Below, one piece after another: positions 26,005-36,087 of a stretch of DNA of 60,000 nt. The position numbers and the translations under genes were made by a program. Under the pieces are notes generated by a model. That model ran no database searches, had not been told where the DNA came from, and saw only the letters and a list, made by a program, of their open reading frames with translations. Position 1 is the stretch's first letter, and every line of letters begins with the position of its first letter. The DNA lies in contig NC_087074.1 in assembly GCF_026151205.1 (NCBI RefSeq), positions 20,802,765 to 20,862,764 of the forward strand, in the 5' to 3' direction. Origin of the DNA: Bolinopsis microptera (lineage: Eukaryota > Ctenophora > Tentaculata > Lobata > Bolinopsidae).

Positions 26005-26037
26005 GACCTTTCTCTGTTCACATCGCCACTATTTCAG

Positions 26038-27853
26038 CTGGAGACTCAGCAGCCGCAGCCGCTGGAAATAAGGACGCTAGAAGCCCTATGATAGGATCTG
26101 TGTTGATCCTAGCTGCTCAACTGATAGTCGCCATTCAGATGATAACGGAGCAGAAGTATATCAGTCAGTATGACGTACCCGCTTTGCAGGTTGGTGTATA
26201 TCAGTCAGTATGACGTACCCGCTTTGCAGGTTGGTGTATTACAGCAAGTATACTGTGGAAGTTTTTAGAGTTTGTAGGTACATGTTCTGCTTTCTATTTA
26301 CTTTCTATTTATTCCGGTTATTGATACCAGGCTGCTGACTGACTGCCAGGCTGCTGACTGACTGCCAGGCTGCTGACAGACTGAATTTTCTCAGGTTGTG
26401 GGGTGGGAGGGGACCTGGGGTCTGATATCATCGCTCTTACTAAACCTTATCTTTTACTACATCCCTCAATTCCCTCAACAGATTAGTTCTGTTATCTCTG
26501 ATTTTAACCAGGTCAGAGTCATACTTCTTTATTTGGAATGTTACTTAAAAAAAGACAAAATAGTTTAAGGCATTACTAAATCTTTGCCTCTTGAGTCTTG
26601 ATGTCTTTACTGTCATGGCGTTGTCATGGCGTTGTCATGGCGTTGTCATGGCGTTGTCATGGCGTTGTCATGGCGTTGTCATGGCGTTGTCATGGCGTTG
26701 TCATGGCGTTGTCATGGCGTTGTCATGGCGTTGTCATGGCGTTGTCATGGCGTTGTCATGGCGTTGTCATGGCGTTGTCATGGCGTTGTCATGGCGTAAG
26801 TAACACAGTAGCTTTTGATAACCAACAAAATCGTTAATCAGGACGCAAGTGTCAACATGAGTGATCCTTACTGCAACGAGAGCAACATTAAGGATGTACT
26901 TAATCATCTGGAGAACCCTATAGATGGTCTGCTGCAGGTGGTAGTGATAATATTATGAGATTTCACGAATGATTCGGGCGACTGAGCTATCTGATTTATA
27001 CCATTTTTCTTGGGTTTATGTCACAGTTGCACACATTACATAATCACTAAGGAGCCTCACAAATCACCCTCACCATTGATGTGACGTCACCAAAATACAG
27101 TTTCCCTCTTACATTATACATTATACATTATACATTATATACATTATACATTATACATTATACATTATACATTATACATTATACATTATACATTATACAT
27201 TATACATTATACATTATATACATTATATACATTATATACATTATATACATTATATACATTATATACATTATACATTCCCCTTCAGGTAATACACAGTAAA
27301 CAACTGATACTGGCCTCGGTGGGCCTCATCCTGAGTATCGCTGTGTTTAACTGGTCGGGTGTGAGCGTCACCACCTATCTCAATGCTACTACCCGCATGA
27401 TCATTGGTAATTCAACTATTTCAACTATTTCAAAAGTTCCAACAACAATTTCAAGAATTGTCAGTAACTATAGCAACCAACCAAATATCAATTTCCCCGT
27501 CCTTAAACCCCGACCCTCCTCAGATTCCCTGAGGACGATCCTAGTTTGGGGGTTTGGGCTATGTGTGGGGTGGGAGAACACAAACCCTCGTCGTATTGGG
27601 TACGAGCTTGCTGGGTTCGTGCTACTTCTCATGGGAACATTCATCTACAAAGATATTATAATAGCTCCAGGTTGGTTACTGTATTATATATTCATCTACA
27701 AAGATATTATAATAGCTCCAGGTTGGTAATGGTTACTGTATTATACATTTTATTAAATATTTATTTTGTTGTTTGTTAGGTACACTTTATCTTATAGCTA
27801 CAGTCTATGGATATCATAGTTGCAGTATTTTGTTGTCGACGATATCTGAGTAA
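26038..27853 (+). CDS. SLC35F6: SLC35F6-type transporter, exons 5-10
   Basis: Exons are 26038-26189, 26395-26511, 26842-26937, 27286-27406, 27524-27670 and 27780-27853 (TAA). They encode, in order, LAAQLIVAIQMITEQKYI, VVGWEGTWGLISSLLLN, a hydrophilic loop (NESNIKDVLNHLENP), FNWSGVSVTTYLNATTRMII, DSLRTILVWGFGLCVGWE and a short C-terminus. These match the human protein's IIVAIQMVLEEKFVY, TEGLFGFVILSLLL, FNFAGISVTKELSATTRMVL and DSLRTVVIWALSLALGWE, so the assignment is firm. All phases join without shift and give 401 residues (human 371). Exon 10 is the least certain, since its sequence is not conserved. The donors of exons 5 and 9 are both tandemly duplicated, and minisatellites fill introns 6 and 7. 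Confidence 0.93.
26150..26229 (+). repeat. 40-bp tandem duplication spanning the exon-5 donor of SLC35F6
   Basis: The last 34 bases of exon 5 (TATATCAGTCAGTATGACG through GCTTTGCAG) plus the donor start GTTGGTG are repeated once, giving GT donors after 26189 and 26229. The shift of 40 is not a multiple of three, and TGA appears in frame within the copy. Only the first donor therefore keeps the transporter frame. Confidence 0.9.
26328..26380. repeat. 19-bp repeat (CAGGCTGCTGACTGACTGC), about 2.7 copies
   Basis: A short tandem repeat in intron 5 of SLC35F6 ends about 15 bp before the exon 6 acceptor. Confidence 0.88.
26613..26797. repeat. 11-bp array (GTCATGGCGTT)n followed by GTAAGT
   Basis: About 16 perfect copies lie in intron 6 of SLC35F6. 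The last copy runs directly into GGCGTAAGTAAC, a strong donor-like sequence. The unit resembles no exon of the gene, and the conserved protein does not need it. Confidence 0.93.
27108..27277. repeat. ATTATACATT / ATTATATACATT short tandem array
   Basis: An uninterrupted AT-rich array with units of 8-12 bp fills most of the distance to the exon 8 acceptor of SLC35F6 (CCCCTTCAG ending at 27285). Confidence 0.93.
27639..27740 (+). repeat. 51-bp tandem duplication spanning the exon-9 donor of SLC35F6
   Basis: The block ATTCATCTACAAAGATATTA through GCTCCAG plus the donor GTTGGT and about 15 intron bases is repeated with an offset of 51 bp. Donors lie after 27670 and 27721. The offset is a multiple of three and the copy is open, so using the second donor would add 17 residues (reading ...GWLLYYIFIYKDIIIAP). 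Confidence 0.9.
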
Positions 27854-27985
27854 GGGTTTCATAAGGCGAGACTTTAGAGTGAGGCCATCGGCTAAATGGT
27901 AGGGCTTACCGGCGCGCACTAACAAATTATAGATAGTAGATCTACTACATCTACATGACAGATCTACTACATCTACTATCTCCCA

Positions 27986-30900
27986 CTAATTACCTGGTTT
28001 GACTACACACTGGGGCAGGGCTCTGTACTCCCATTGACGTTTTGTCATACACTTTACCGAGCTGTCGCCTAGCAACAGAAGGTTGTCTTGACTACAGTGT
28101 AGCATCACGTGAGTGCCATGTGACACTGGTAGGGACGGTGTGGTCCTCAGGTAGTCGCTCCAACTGTCCGGTAGAGCTCCGCACTTTTCTGAGATGTTAA
28201 AGAGCGGTTAAGGTCGGGATTAAGAGCTCAAGCTTTCTAAATGAATGGCTGTATTAACTGTACTAAGACAATGTTTAGCGTATTTTTATCTTACAAATTA
28301 CATATACACACTCTTTGTGATAACTGATAAGGCACTATAATCAGATAACAACAATGGAAATGCTGTGGAGTAGCCATGCTTGCTAGAAACCTAAGAAATA
28401 TCCCATACTCACCTAGTTGGCACTGAGGCTTTACTTTGTACACGAAATCATTGTAGCCGGAGCACGTTACCACCGCATCCCCTGTCATCTCGTAACCAGG
28501 GGAACAGGACACTGTGATCACTGCTCCTGGGTCTACAGGGAAGCTTGCGGAGGATGTCACGTGGTCCCATTGTGGTGGTATCTCTGAACAAGGTGCTGTG
28601 GGGATAAAGAGTTGTCAGGGTATTCTCAGCTATCATCTGTTTACAACAAGTCAATTACTATCAGGCTGTCTCTAAGTCTCTCAGATCGGACCCTGAATTA
28701 GCTCAAGTTAAACAGCTGATTTTTACAATCTCTGGGGGGGGGGCCAACCATATTAAAGTATATTAAAGTATATCCCCGGGTCAAAATCGGAAAAAATCCT
28801 ACATTTTAATATACTTTAATATACCTACAATTAGAAGATTTATATTCTTCGTTAAGATTTACATGAAGAACTATATTTTTCACTCAGATTCGCAAGATAA
28901 GCCTGTTTTAGGACTAGTACATGAATTTCCATCCAGATTGGTCAAAAATTGGCTGAGCTATGAGCTTTAAAAAATATGCCCATATTTGGGTATACGCTTT
29001 TGCCCAAATTCGCTTTTGCCCAAATTCGATAAAATTTCAATATTTTTTAATGAGACTAACTCTATGTGAAAGATATAACTCAGTGTTTGTTGAATATAGT
29101 GGATACTAAGTAAAAAGACCTCCATGAACAAAATTGGGAAAATTGCACATAATATCTCGGTTCGGAATACTAGCCAAAATGACTTCATTAAAATTGAAAT
29201 AACTCCATCAGTTTTCAATATTTTTTCAAGAACTTTTTGGAATCGATTAAGAATTGCATTTCAAGCTTATTTTGGGTAACAATTTTTGATGTAGGCCTCC
29301 AAGGAGATAGGGATATATTAAAGTATATTAAAGTACATTAAAGTATATTAAAGTATATCCCCGGGTCAAAATCGGGAAAAATCCTACATTTTAATATACT
29401 TTAATATGGTTGGCCCCCCCCCCAATCTCTCCTGAAAGTAGAGATCTACTTACCAGATTTCCTCACGTACACTGCCCCAGTTTGTAGCCCCTACTTACCA
29501 GATTTCCTGACGTACACTGCCCCAGCTTGTAGCCCCTACTTACCAGATTTCCTTACGTACACTGCCCCAGCTTGTAGCCCCTACTTACCAGATTTCCTGA
29601 CGTACACTGCCCCAGCTTGTAGCCCCTACTTACCAGATTTCCTTACGTACACTGCCCCAGCTTGTAGCCCCTACTTACCAGATTTCCTGACGTACACTGC
29701 CCCAGCTTGTAGCCCCTACTTACCAGATTTCCTGACGTACACTGCCCCAGCTTGTAGCCCCTACTTACCAGATTTCCTCACGTACACTGCCCCAGCTTGT
29801 AGCCCATACTTACCAGATTTCCTCACGTACACTGCCCCAGCTTGTAGCCCCTACTTACCAGATTTCCTCACGTACACTGCCCCAGCTTGTAGCCCCTACT
29901 TACCAGATTTCCTGACGTACACTGCCCCAGCTTGTAGCCCCTACTTACCAGATTTCCTGACGTACACTGCCCCGGCTTGTAGCCCATACTTACCAGATTT
30001 CCTCACGTACACTGCCCCAGCTTGTAGCCCATACTTACCAGATTTCCTCACGTACACTGCCCCAGCTTGTAGCCCATACTTACCAGATTTCCTCACGTAC
30101 ACTGCCCCAGCTTGTAGCCCATACTTACCAGATTTCCTCACGTACACTGCCCCAGCTTGTAGCCCCTACTTACCAGATTTCCTTACGTACACTGCCCCAG
30201 CTTGTAGCCCCTACTTACCAGATTTCCTTACGTACACTGCCCCAGCTTGTAGCCCCTACTTACCAGATTTCCTGACGTACACTGCCCCAGCTTGTAGCCC
30301 CTACTTACCAGATTTCCTGACGTACACTGCCCCAGCTTGTAGCCCATACTTACCAGATTTCCTTACGTACACTGCCCCAGCTTGTAGCCCATACTTACCA
30401 GATTTCCTGACGTACACTGCCCCAGCTTGTAGCCCCTACTTACCAGATTTCCTGACGTACACTGCCCCAGCTTGTAGCCCATACTTACCAGATTTCCTCA
30501 CGTACACTGCCCCAGCTTGTAGCCCCTACTTACCAGATTTCCTCACGTACACTGCCCCAGCTTGTAGCCCATACTTACCAGATTTCCTCACGTACACTGC
30601 CCCAGCTTGTAGCCCAGTTATGGGACTGCCGTTTGAGTCAACTGCTACAGATGTAAACTGGGTTTGCCACACGCTGGCACACTGAGTAAACCCGTCAATG
30701 TAGCTGGAAGGATAGTTCCAGCTCAGAACCGTTACTCCATTACACTGAAGAGTCAAGAAATCCCACCCCCTCGTTACTTTCCACAACTTGTCCCCACCCG
30801 AGGTGGTGGTGAGGTAGCGGTGGTCGAAGGAGTTGGTCATGCACTCTTTCACAACATACGACCACTGAGAACATCCGTCATTATTACACTGCATGTTGAG

Positions 30901-31279
30901 GAAGTATTGAACACTGCTGTAAGGGTGGAACCATACCGTGAAGGCGTTACCGGTACTGAACAGCTCAGTTGTCTTCACCTCCAAGGTCTGATCAAGGGTC
31001 AGTGGAATATGGGTGTTGTCTGGAATCGTCCAACCTATTAAATATATTTTTATCTGGCGCTGAAAAATTTGGAGAAATCGATATAATAGTATTTATCAAT
31101 GTAATGAAGTCGATACTTATAAGTCCATTTCCAAATAGTTTCCATAAAGCCCCCCTTCCCCCCCGGCCCCCTTAAGATGACTCAGTTTATATAATTTACT
31201 ATTACCGAACAATCTCACCTGCTATGAGACCGGAAAGGTAAACCAACAGCAAGTATCTTGACAGCGCCTGACAAGTCAT
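27986..31279 (-). CDS. Gene B: secreted protein with a Cys/Trp domain and two Sushi (CCP) domains
   Basis: Four exons: 31279-31219, 31034-30579, 28595-28413 and 28188-27986, all phase-1 junctions. Exon 1 encodes a signal peptide (MTCQALSRYLLLVYLSGLIA). Exon 2 encodes about 150 residues with GNAFTVWFHPYSS, CNNDGCSQWSYVVKECM, LWKVTRGWDFLTLQCNGV and FTQCASVWQT, and ends LQAGAVYVRKS. I cannot name this domain; the WxxxxxxxxLxLxCNGV stretch recalls farnesoic-acid-methyltransferase-like domains. Exon 3 (APCSEIPPQWDH ... PGYEMTGDAVVTC ... VKPQC) and exon 4 (KCGALPDSWSDY ... KRQWEYRALPQC) are Sushi domains. TAG at 27986-27988 ends the frame (VVKPGN). Sushi domains usually bind proteins or glycans outside the cell. 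The gene is convergent with SLC35F6 and paralogous to gene A. Confidence 0.82.
28734..29422. mobile_element. Poly-G/poly-C-capped element, family 2, with 8-bp target duplication
   Basis: The left end is 10 G (28734-28743) then CCAACCATATTAAAGTATAT; the right end is the inverse, TACTTTAATATGGTTGG then about 9 C. CAATCTCT flanks it directly at 28726-28733 and 29423-29430. A 10-bp motif (ATATTAAAGT) is repeated at both ends around a block CCCCGGGTCAAAATCGG / GAAAAATCCTACA present in the same orientation left (28775-28800) and right (29357-29385). The 689-bp element has no transposase. The interior carries a diverged GCCCAAATTCG repeat. It lies in intron 2 of gene B. Confidence 0.85.
29443..30614 (-). 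repeat. 45-bp minisatellite made of gene B exon-2 end plus splice donor, about 26 copies
   Basis: Each unit on the minus strand reads CTACAAGCTGGGGCAGTG TACGTGAGGAAATCTG and then GTAAGTA, that is, the last 38 or so bases of exon 2 plus the donor. Most of the array has alternating C/G/T at one site (CTCACG, CTGACG, CTTACG) and C/A at another (CCCTAC, CCATAC). The C variant places TAG in frame after GK; the A variant reads KYG and stays open. From the gene side the first unit is open and the second has TAG, so only the first two donors would keep the Sushi exons in frame. Confidence 0.95.
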
Positions 31280-31624
31280 TGTCCTTGGTGTACTACAATA
31301 GAACTGTTACCAAATTGGTGATCATTTTGACGGTTATCACATACATGCACATTACTGTAGCGCTCATATTTTTAGCCGATCAGTGTTTTTTTATTGAACT
31401 GAATAATATCTGGTGATCCAAACGCGTAATGGTTGGGGACGTACTTTTTTCTGGCCTGTCACTATTTGTATTATTGTTAATAAGCTTTAAAACTAGTTAT
31501 ATCTATTTAATTGATATCAACCAATTACCTGACACCTGAGAAATAAGCAGGAACGAATATAAATTTGCTAGACCGATATCATAGCATAGAGTAGGTGTTA
31601 CTTGTTCTGAACCTCTGTTTTATT

Positions 31625-31890
31625 TGTGAAAATGCATGACAAATACTCTTGTATTTGTTGTTTTATTGTTCAACAATTGTTCGAATAGACTGTGAAAATG
31701 CATGAAAAATACTCTTGTATTTGTTGTTGTATTGTTCAACAATTGTTCGAATAGACTGTGAAAATGCATGACAAATACTCTTGTATTTGTTGTTGTATTG
31801 TTCAACAATTGTTCGAATAGACTGTGAAAATGCATTACAAATACTCTTGTATTTGTTGTTGTATTGTTCAACAATTGTTCGAATAGACTG
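31625..31890. repeat. 66-bp tandem repeat, four copies
   Basis: The unit contains TGTGAAAATGCATGACAAAT, ACTCTTGTATTTGTTGTTGT and CAACAATTGTTCGAATAGAC, repeated four times with one or two differences. The unit is a multiple of three, giving a repeated 22-residue minus-strand ORF with no known motif. Confidence 0.93.
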
Positions 31891-32438
31891 AGCAGAGAGT
31901 ATCTTACCAATAGTGACATAGTCTCTGGGAGTAACATAGGCTTAGGACGCCATCCCAGTCGCAATGATTTTAAAGGACATTTAAAAGTCAACTCGGACAT
32001 GATAATCATAATAAAACAGTGTTAAATGTAGTCTGCTGCAGGGTTTTGTCCCATACCACGCATAATGAATAGTCATATTATTCAGATGCATAGCTCCAAT
32101 CCTCGTCCTATACTAAACGTTCCATGGTTCAAATAAAGAAAATGTGTTTGGGAGTTATGACATGTGAGCACAATGGTTGCTCCAGGTTGAGGAGCCTGAT
32201 AGTGCAATAGCCTGTGAGGAACAGATCGTGATAACCAAAGAATTATCTATCTTCGTCGGTTACTAGTGGTCACTAGTGGTCACTAGTGGTCACTAGTCGG
32301 TCACTAGACTGGAATCTAGATGACATACTAAAGCGAAGAATACGCTACATTTATAACGAAAATTGGCAGGAGTCCAAAGCAATAAAAAACATACGTTGGG
32401 TGAAGTGTCATTCGTTTACGTAAGTCAGTAACAAGGAA

Positions 32439-32684
32439 TTAAGTGGAAAAAGTATTAAAACGGGCATTATCCAAGAAGTCTTGACCACTGATGGTAAACA
32501 TCAGAGTAGATATTACTATTAGGATAGACGTTAAGATGGATGCATAAAGTAAAACTAGCTTAACAGAGCGAACAAGGTATGAGTCAGCTGTTCCAGTATT
32601 GTCATAAACAAGAACATCTGATAAAAACCAGCTGTTGCAGCTTTTCTTTTCACGCCACTTTAACACTTCACTGCCACATATCAA
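32439..32684 (-). CDS. Small ORF with one hydrophobic segment, hypothetical
   Basis: An 81-codon ORF encodes a hydrophilic start (MICGSEVLKWREKKSCNSW) and a hydrophobic stretch (LVLLYASILTSILIVISTLM) that could be one membrane segment. There is no conserved motif and no splice or promoter evidence. It could equally be chance in AT-rich DNA. Confidence 0.15.
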   Translation of the reverse strand: MICGSEVLKWREKKSCNSWFLSDVLVYDNTGTADSYLVRSVKLVLLYASILTSILIVISTLMFTISGQDFLDNARFNTFST

Positions 32685-32715
32685 TCAAACAATAAAAGAT
32701 AAAGTGGTAAACAAA

Positions 32716-32785
32716 ATGAGTATCACACTAGGCAGTGAGAAGTTGTTAGTTCTTTTGATAGAGGCCTCACGAGAAGAGAAACACA
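32716..32785 (+). CDS. Possible first coding exon (MSITLGSEKLLVLLIEASRE...)
   Basis: ATG at 32716, preceded by AAACAAA (favourable A at -3), opens 23 codons ending IEASREEKH in phase 1. The exon is followed by a consensus donor, ACACA then GTAAGT at 32786. I do not recognise the protein and found no partner exon. The case rests on start context, composition and donor quality, and on the parallel with gene B, where an exon end and donor were amplified. Confidence 0.3.
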
Positions 32786-33650
32786 GTAAGTCTACTTTAT
32801 AGATGAGAGTTGTTGAACCTGTTAGAGGCCTCACGAGAAGAGAAACACAGTAAGTCTATATTATAGATGAGAGTTGTTGAATGTTGAACCTGTTAGAGGC
32901 CTCACGAGAAGAGAAACACAGTAAGTCTATATTATAGATGAGAGTTGTTGAACCTGTTAGAGGCCTCACGAGAAGAGAAACACAGTAAGTCTATATTATA
33001 GATGAGAGTTGTTGAACCTGTTAGAGGCCTCACGAGAAGAGAAACACAGTAAGTCTATATTATAGATGAGAGTTGTTGAAGCTGTTAACCTCACGAGAAG
33101 AGAAACACAGTAAGTCTATATTATAGATGAGAGTTGTTGAAGCTGTTAACCTCACGAGAAGAGAAACACAGTAAGTCTATATTATAGATGAGAGTTGTTG
33201 AAGCTGTTAACCTCACGAGAAGAGAAACACAGTAAGTCTATATTATAGATGAGAGTTGTTGAAGCTGTTAACCTCACGAGAAGAGAAACACAGTAAGTCT
33301 ATATTATAGATGAGAGTTGTTGAAGCTGTTAACCTCACGAGAAGAGAAACACAGTAAGTCTATATTATAGATGAGAGTTGTTGAACCTGTTAGAGGCCTC
33401 ACGAGAAGAGAAACACAGTAAGTCTATATTATAGATGAGAGTTGTTGAACCTGTTAGAGGCCTCACGAGAAGAGAAACACAGTAAGTCTATATTATAGAT
33501 GAGAGTTGTTGAACCTGTTAGAGGCCTCACGAGAAGAGAAACACAGTAAGTCTATATTATAGATGAGAGTTGTTGAACCTGTTAGAGGCCTCACGAGAAG
33601 AGAAACACAGTAAGTCTATATTATAGATGAGAGTTGTTGAACCTGTTAGT
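32761..33650 (+). repeat. 64-bp minisatellite carrying GTAAGT donors, about 14 copies
   Basis: The unit reads GAGGCCTCACGAGAAGAG AAACACA, then GTAAGTCTATATTATAG ATGAGAGTTGTTGAAC CTGTTA. Most copies are 64 bp; about five central ones are 60 bp (GCTGTTAACCTCACG), and one early copy is 71 bp. Copies are otherwise nearly identical. The first copy coincides with the end of the putative exon at 32716-32785. Confidence 0.93.
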
Positions 33651-34187
33651 TATCATCTGACTGAGATGAGGCAGTATGCGTGGAACTGTTGTTGTCACTA
33701 GTCCTTCTCATTAGTACTAAAAGAGAGGCTAAATACCGGGCAAGTTCTGACATTGGAGATCGAGATGTGACATCAAATAGTTTATTGTTGTGTGGTCTGT
33801 GAAGATTGGTCTGAAATTGCCCCCTCCCCTCATAGAAGAGTCGTCATTTGCCGCTATTGTATCCTCACTCATGATCTAAACCAGGAACGTTATTGGCAGG
33901 GAAATGGTAGAGAGGCCTACTTAAACAAAACATGATCTATTATTTGGGATTGCATGACTAGTAAAAGCTCCCCTTGTAAGGAATGAACAACTCATTATTT
34001 TAACTCATTCGCCTGTAAACATCAGCCTGAACCTGATAACCAGGTTAATTGACAAATCTTATTATAAAATTCAAGATTTGTATACTACACCGCCCAATAA
34101 ATGTCAAAAGAAAAGAAAAACCTGCACTGTTCGGAAGTTCAAATCCCCCTGAAATTCAATAATCTGTCGTTCGAGATCCACTCTATT
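33651..34187. other. Stretch without recognised feature
   Basis: AT-rich sequence in which I see no coding exon, repeat or element boundary. Confidence 0.4.
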
Positions 34188-34414
34188 GTCCGGCAAGTAC
34201 CCTCGTACTTGTGCCGGTGTTCTAAATAGTTACTTCTAGTAACCTAGTAACCAGTTCTAGTAACCTAGTAACCAGTTCTAGTAACCTAGTAACCAGTTCT
34301 AGTAACCTAGTAACCAGTTCTAGTAACCTAGTTACCAATTCCTTCGTATCCCTCATTACTATTGTCCGGCAAGTACCCTCGTACTTGTGCCGGTGTTCTA
34401 AATAGTTACTTCTA
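34188..34414. repeat. 21-bp array flanked by a direct repeat of about 50 bp
   Basis: TATTGTCCGGCAAGTACCCT and the next 34 bases occur at 34188-34237 and again at 34361-34414. Between them lie five copies of AGTAACCTAGTAACCAGTTCT. The layout suggests a duplication whose junction then expanded. Confidence 0.88.
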
Positions 34415-35085
34415 CTCAACAATTAATTACGGGACTTTTTTACCCCCTGTAAGAGCAATTCGAAACTACAATGGATGTTATTGTTTCAAACTTAAATTGT
34501 TTGATTATATTTCTGATGAAAATGTTACAGAGATCAGACTCAATGGTTTATCGTGGTGCTCTAGCTCGGTACTTTGGCAATTGTGTTACAAATTGTACTA
34601 CACAATGAATCCTTATCAATTCTTTATCAAGTCCATTTAACAATTTATCCCATTTTGTCGAACAGTCGTGATGCCCTTTCTCATGCACGTGCGCATGTAC
34701 GTATATAGTAACCATAGTAACCAAATGTCACGAAATAGTAACCAAATGTCACGAACGTACATTTCTTTTGTCTGTTTTAGCTTCACCGACATGAATCGTA
34801 AAGTTATTTCCTATATATAGACCACGATCCGCCTGCATGAAATATCTAAGATCACGTTTTAATTGATGTTGCACTGCATGGCATTGTGAGTAACTGTTTC
34901 ACATTAAATCAAATTACTGTACTGGTATGTTGGTACCTGACCCGTACCTCATTGTGTAGTTTTAGTGATCAGGAGATAGCTATCAACTTGCTTACATCCG
35001 AATTTTTATGTGTGTAAGCCTCTCATAACATGTTTCTTGTTAAAATTTGGTTGTTAATTAAATTTCAAGACATAAAAATCTTTTA

Positions 35086-35216
35086 TCAGGAATATTTCAT
35101 CAGGAATATTTCATCAGGAATATTTCATCAGGAATATTTCATCAGGAATATTTCATCAGGAATATTTAATCAGGAATATTTAATCAGGAATATTTCATCA
35201 GGAATATTTCATCAGA
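35086..35216. repeat. 14-bp array (ATCAGGAATATTTC)n
   Basis: About nine copies with two TTTAAT variants lie about 140 bp upstream of the FABP reading frame. Confidence 0.92.
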
Positions 35217-35353
35217 TCATCGCGATTGAATTGCATTTTAAATATTTTGACAGTCTTCTGTCCAATAACCACTTAACTTGTATTTACTATAAGTGATAAG
35301 GTTGAAAGTTGATATAGTAATTCTCCAACTGGCACTGCAGACCACTGTAGACC

Positions 35354-35767
35354 ATGGGAGAACACAGAAAACTGGCGGGAGACTGGGAAAGTGTTAGCCA
35401 CAAGAACCTGGACCTCTTCCTCAAAAAGCTTGGAACCCCTGCATTTCTTCGTCAGAATGCTGCTCAAATGAAACTGTCGCAAAAGATATCATTTCCGGGC
35501 CACACAATGAAGGTAATCACTGTTCAGAACAGCAAGATTAACAAGAAAGTTATCCCCTTGGACGGGCGTAACTTCAGGGACCAGATTTTCCAAAAGTTTT
35601 ACACGGCTACAGCTGTGATAGGGGGCGACGGTTCAATTAAGATTCAGGGCAAAATGACGGAGAGTGAGGCTATTATCACTATATTAAGAAGGATTGATAA
35701 GTCTGGGAGGATGCGAGTGATAACGGTTCTGGATGGGGTGGAGTGTGTACGTGTTTTTGTGAAGTAA
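35354..35767 (+). CDS. Fatty-acid-binding protein family member (intracellular lipid-binding protein), intronless
   Basis: The 137-codon ORF has the length and pattern of cytosolic FABP/CRABP proteins. It begins LAGDWESVSHKNLDLFLKKL, matching the family signature G-x-W-x(3)-S-x-N-x-[DE]-x-[FY]-[LM]. It ends MRVITVLDGVECVRVFVK, matching the closing strands (L..G.xCxRxFxK), where the Arg usually contacts the ligand carboxylate. The expected protein is a ten-strand beta-barrel that carries fatty acids or retinoids in the cytosol. The ATG context (AGACCATGGG) is good, and ACTGCAGACCACTG lies just upstream. FABP genes normally have about three introns, so the single exon may mean a retrocopy; no poly-A tail is obvious. 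Confidence 0.85.
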   Translation: MGEHRKLAGDWESVSHKNLDLFLKKLGTPAFLRQNAAQMKLSQKISFPGHTMKVITVQNSKINKKVIPLDGRNFRDQIFQKFYTATAVIGGDGSIKIQGKMTESEAIITILRRIDKSGRMRVITVLDGVECVRVFVK

Positions 35768-36087
35768 TGGTTACAGCTGGACGTTTGGTTTAAGTTTTAT
35801 GAACTTTGTAGTCATGACGATATTCTGCCTTTTTAGTGGACTTGGAAATCTGTTACCTATCGTCAACATCTGAGCCAAAATAGAAAGTTAGTTTTTTCTC
35901 TTATAATGTAGAGGGAGTGGCCTACAAATTATTAACTTTGACCATTTTTTGATACAAACAATTTTTTTGTTTTAATGCTCTATCTTATAGTGGTTTTGAT
36001 CTATTCCTTAGTAGTAAAGACCACTGCAACTGCCCCCTACGAAGAAGAAGAAGAGATACAAACAATTGAAATGTTGTATCTTCAGCC

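Larger units (their letters stand above)
4772..26037 (+). other. SLC35F6 intron 4, 21.3 kb, with nested gene, transposons and satellite
   Basis: The intron runs from GTGAGT at 4772 to the TTTCAG ending at 26037. It is flanked by phase-1 exons that join in frame. The other introns are about 60-1150 bp, so this one has grown by insertion: a transposon stack (5391-9962), a 67-bp satellite, an opposite-strand gene and a CT-rich array. Its true length is unknown because 11.7-22.8 kb is poorly resolved. Confidence 0.85.

Noticed and set aside
29443-30614. CRISPR-like array because of regular 45-bp spacing
   Set aside because: There are no unique spacers; whole units are repeated, and the unit is an exon end plus donor of a eukaryotic gene.
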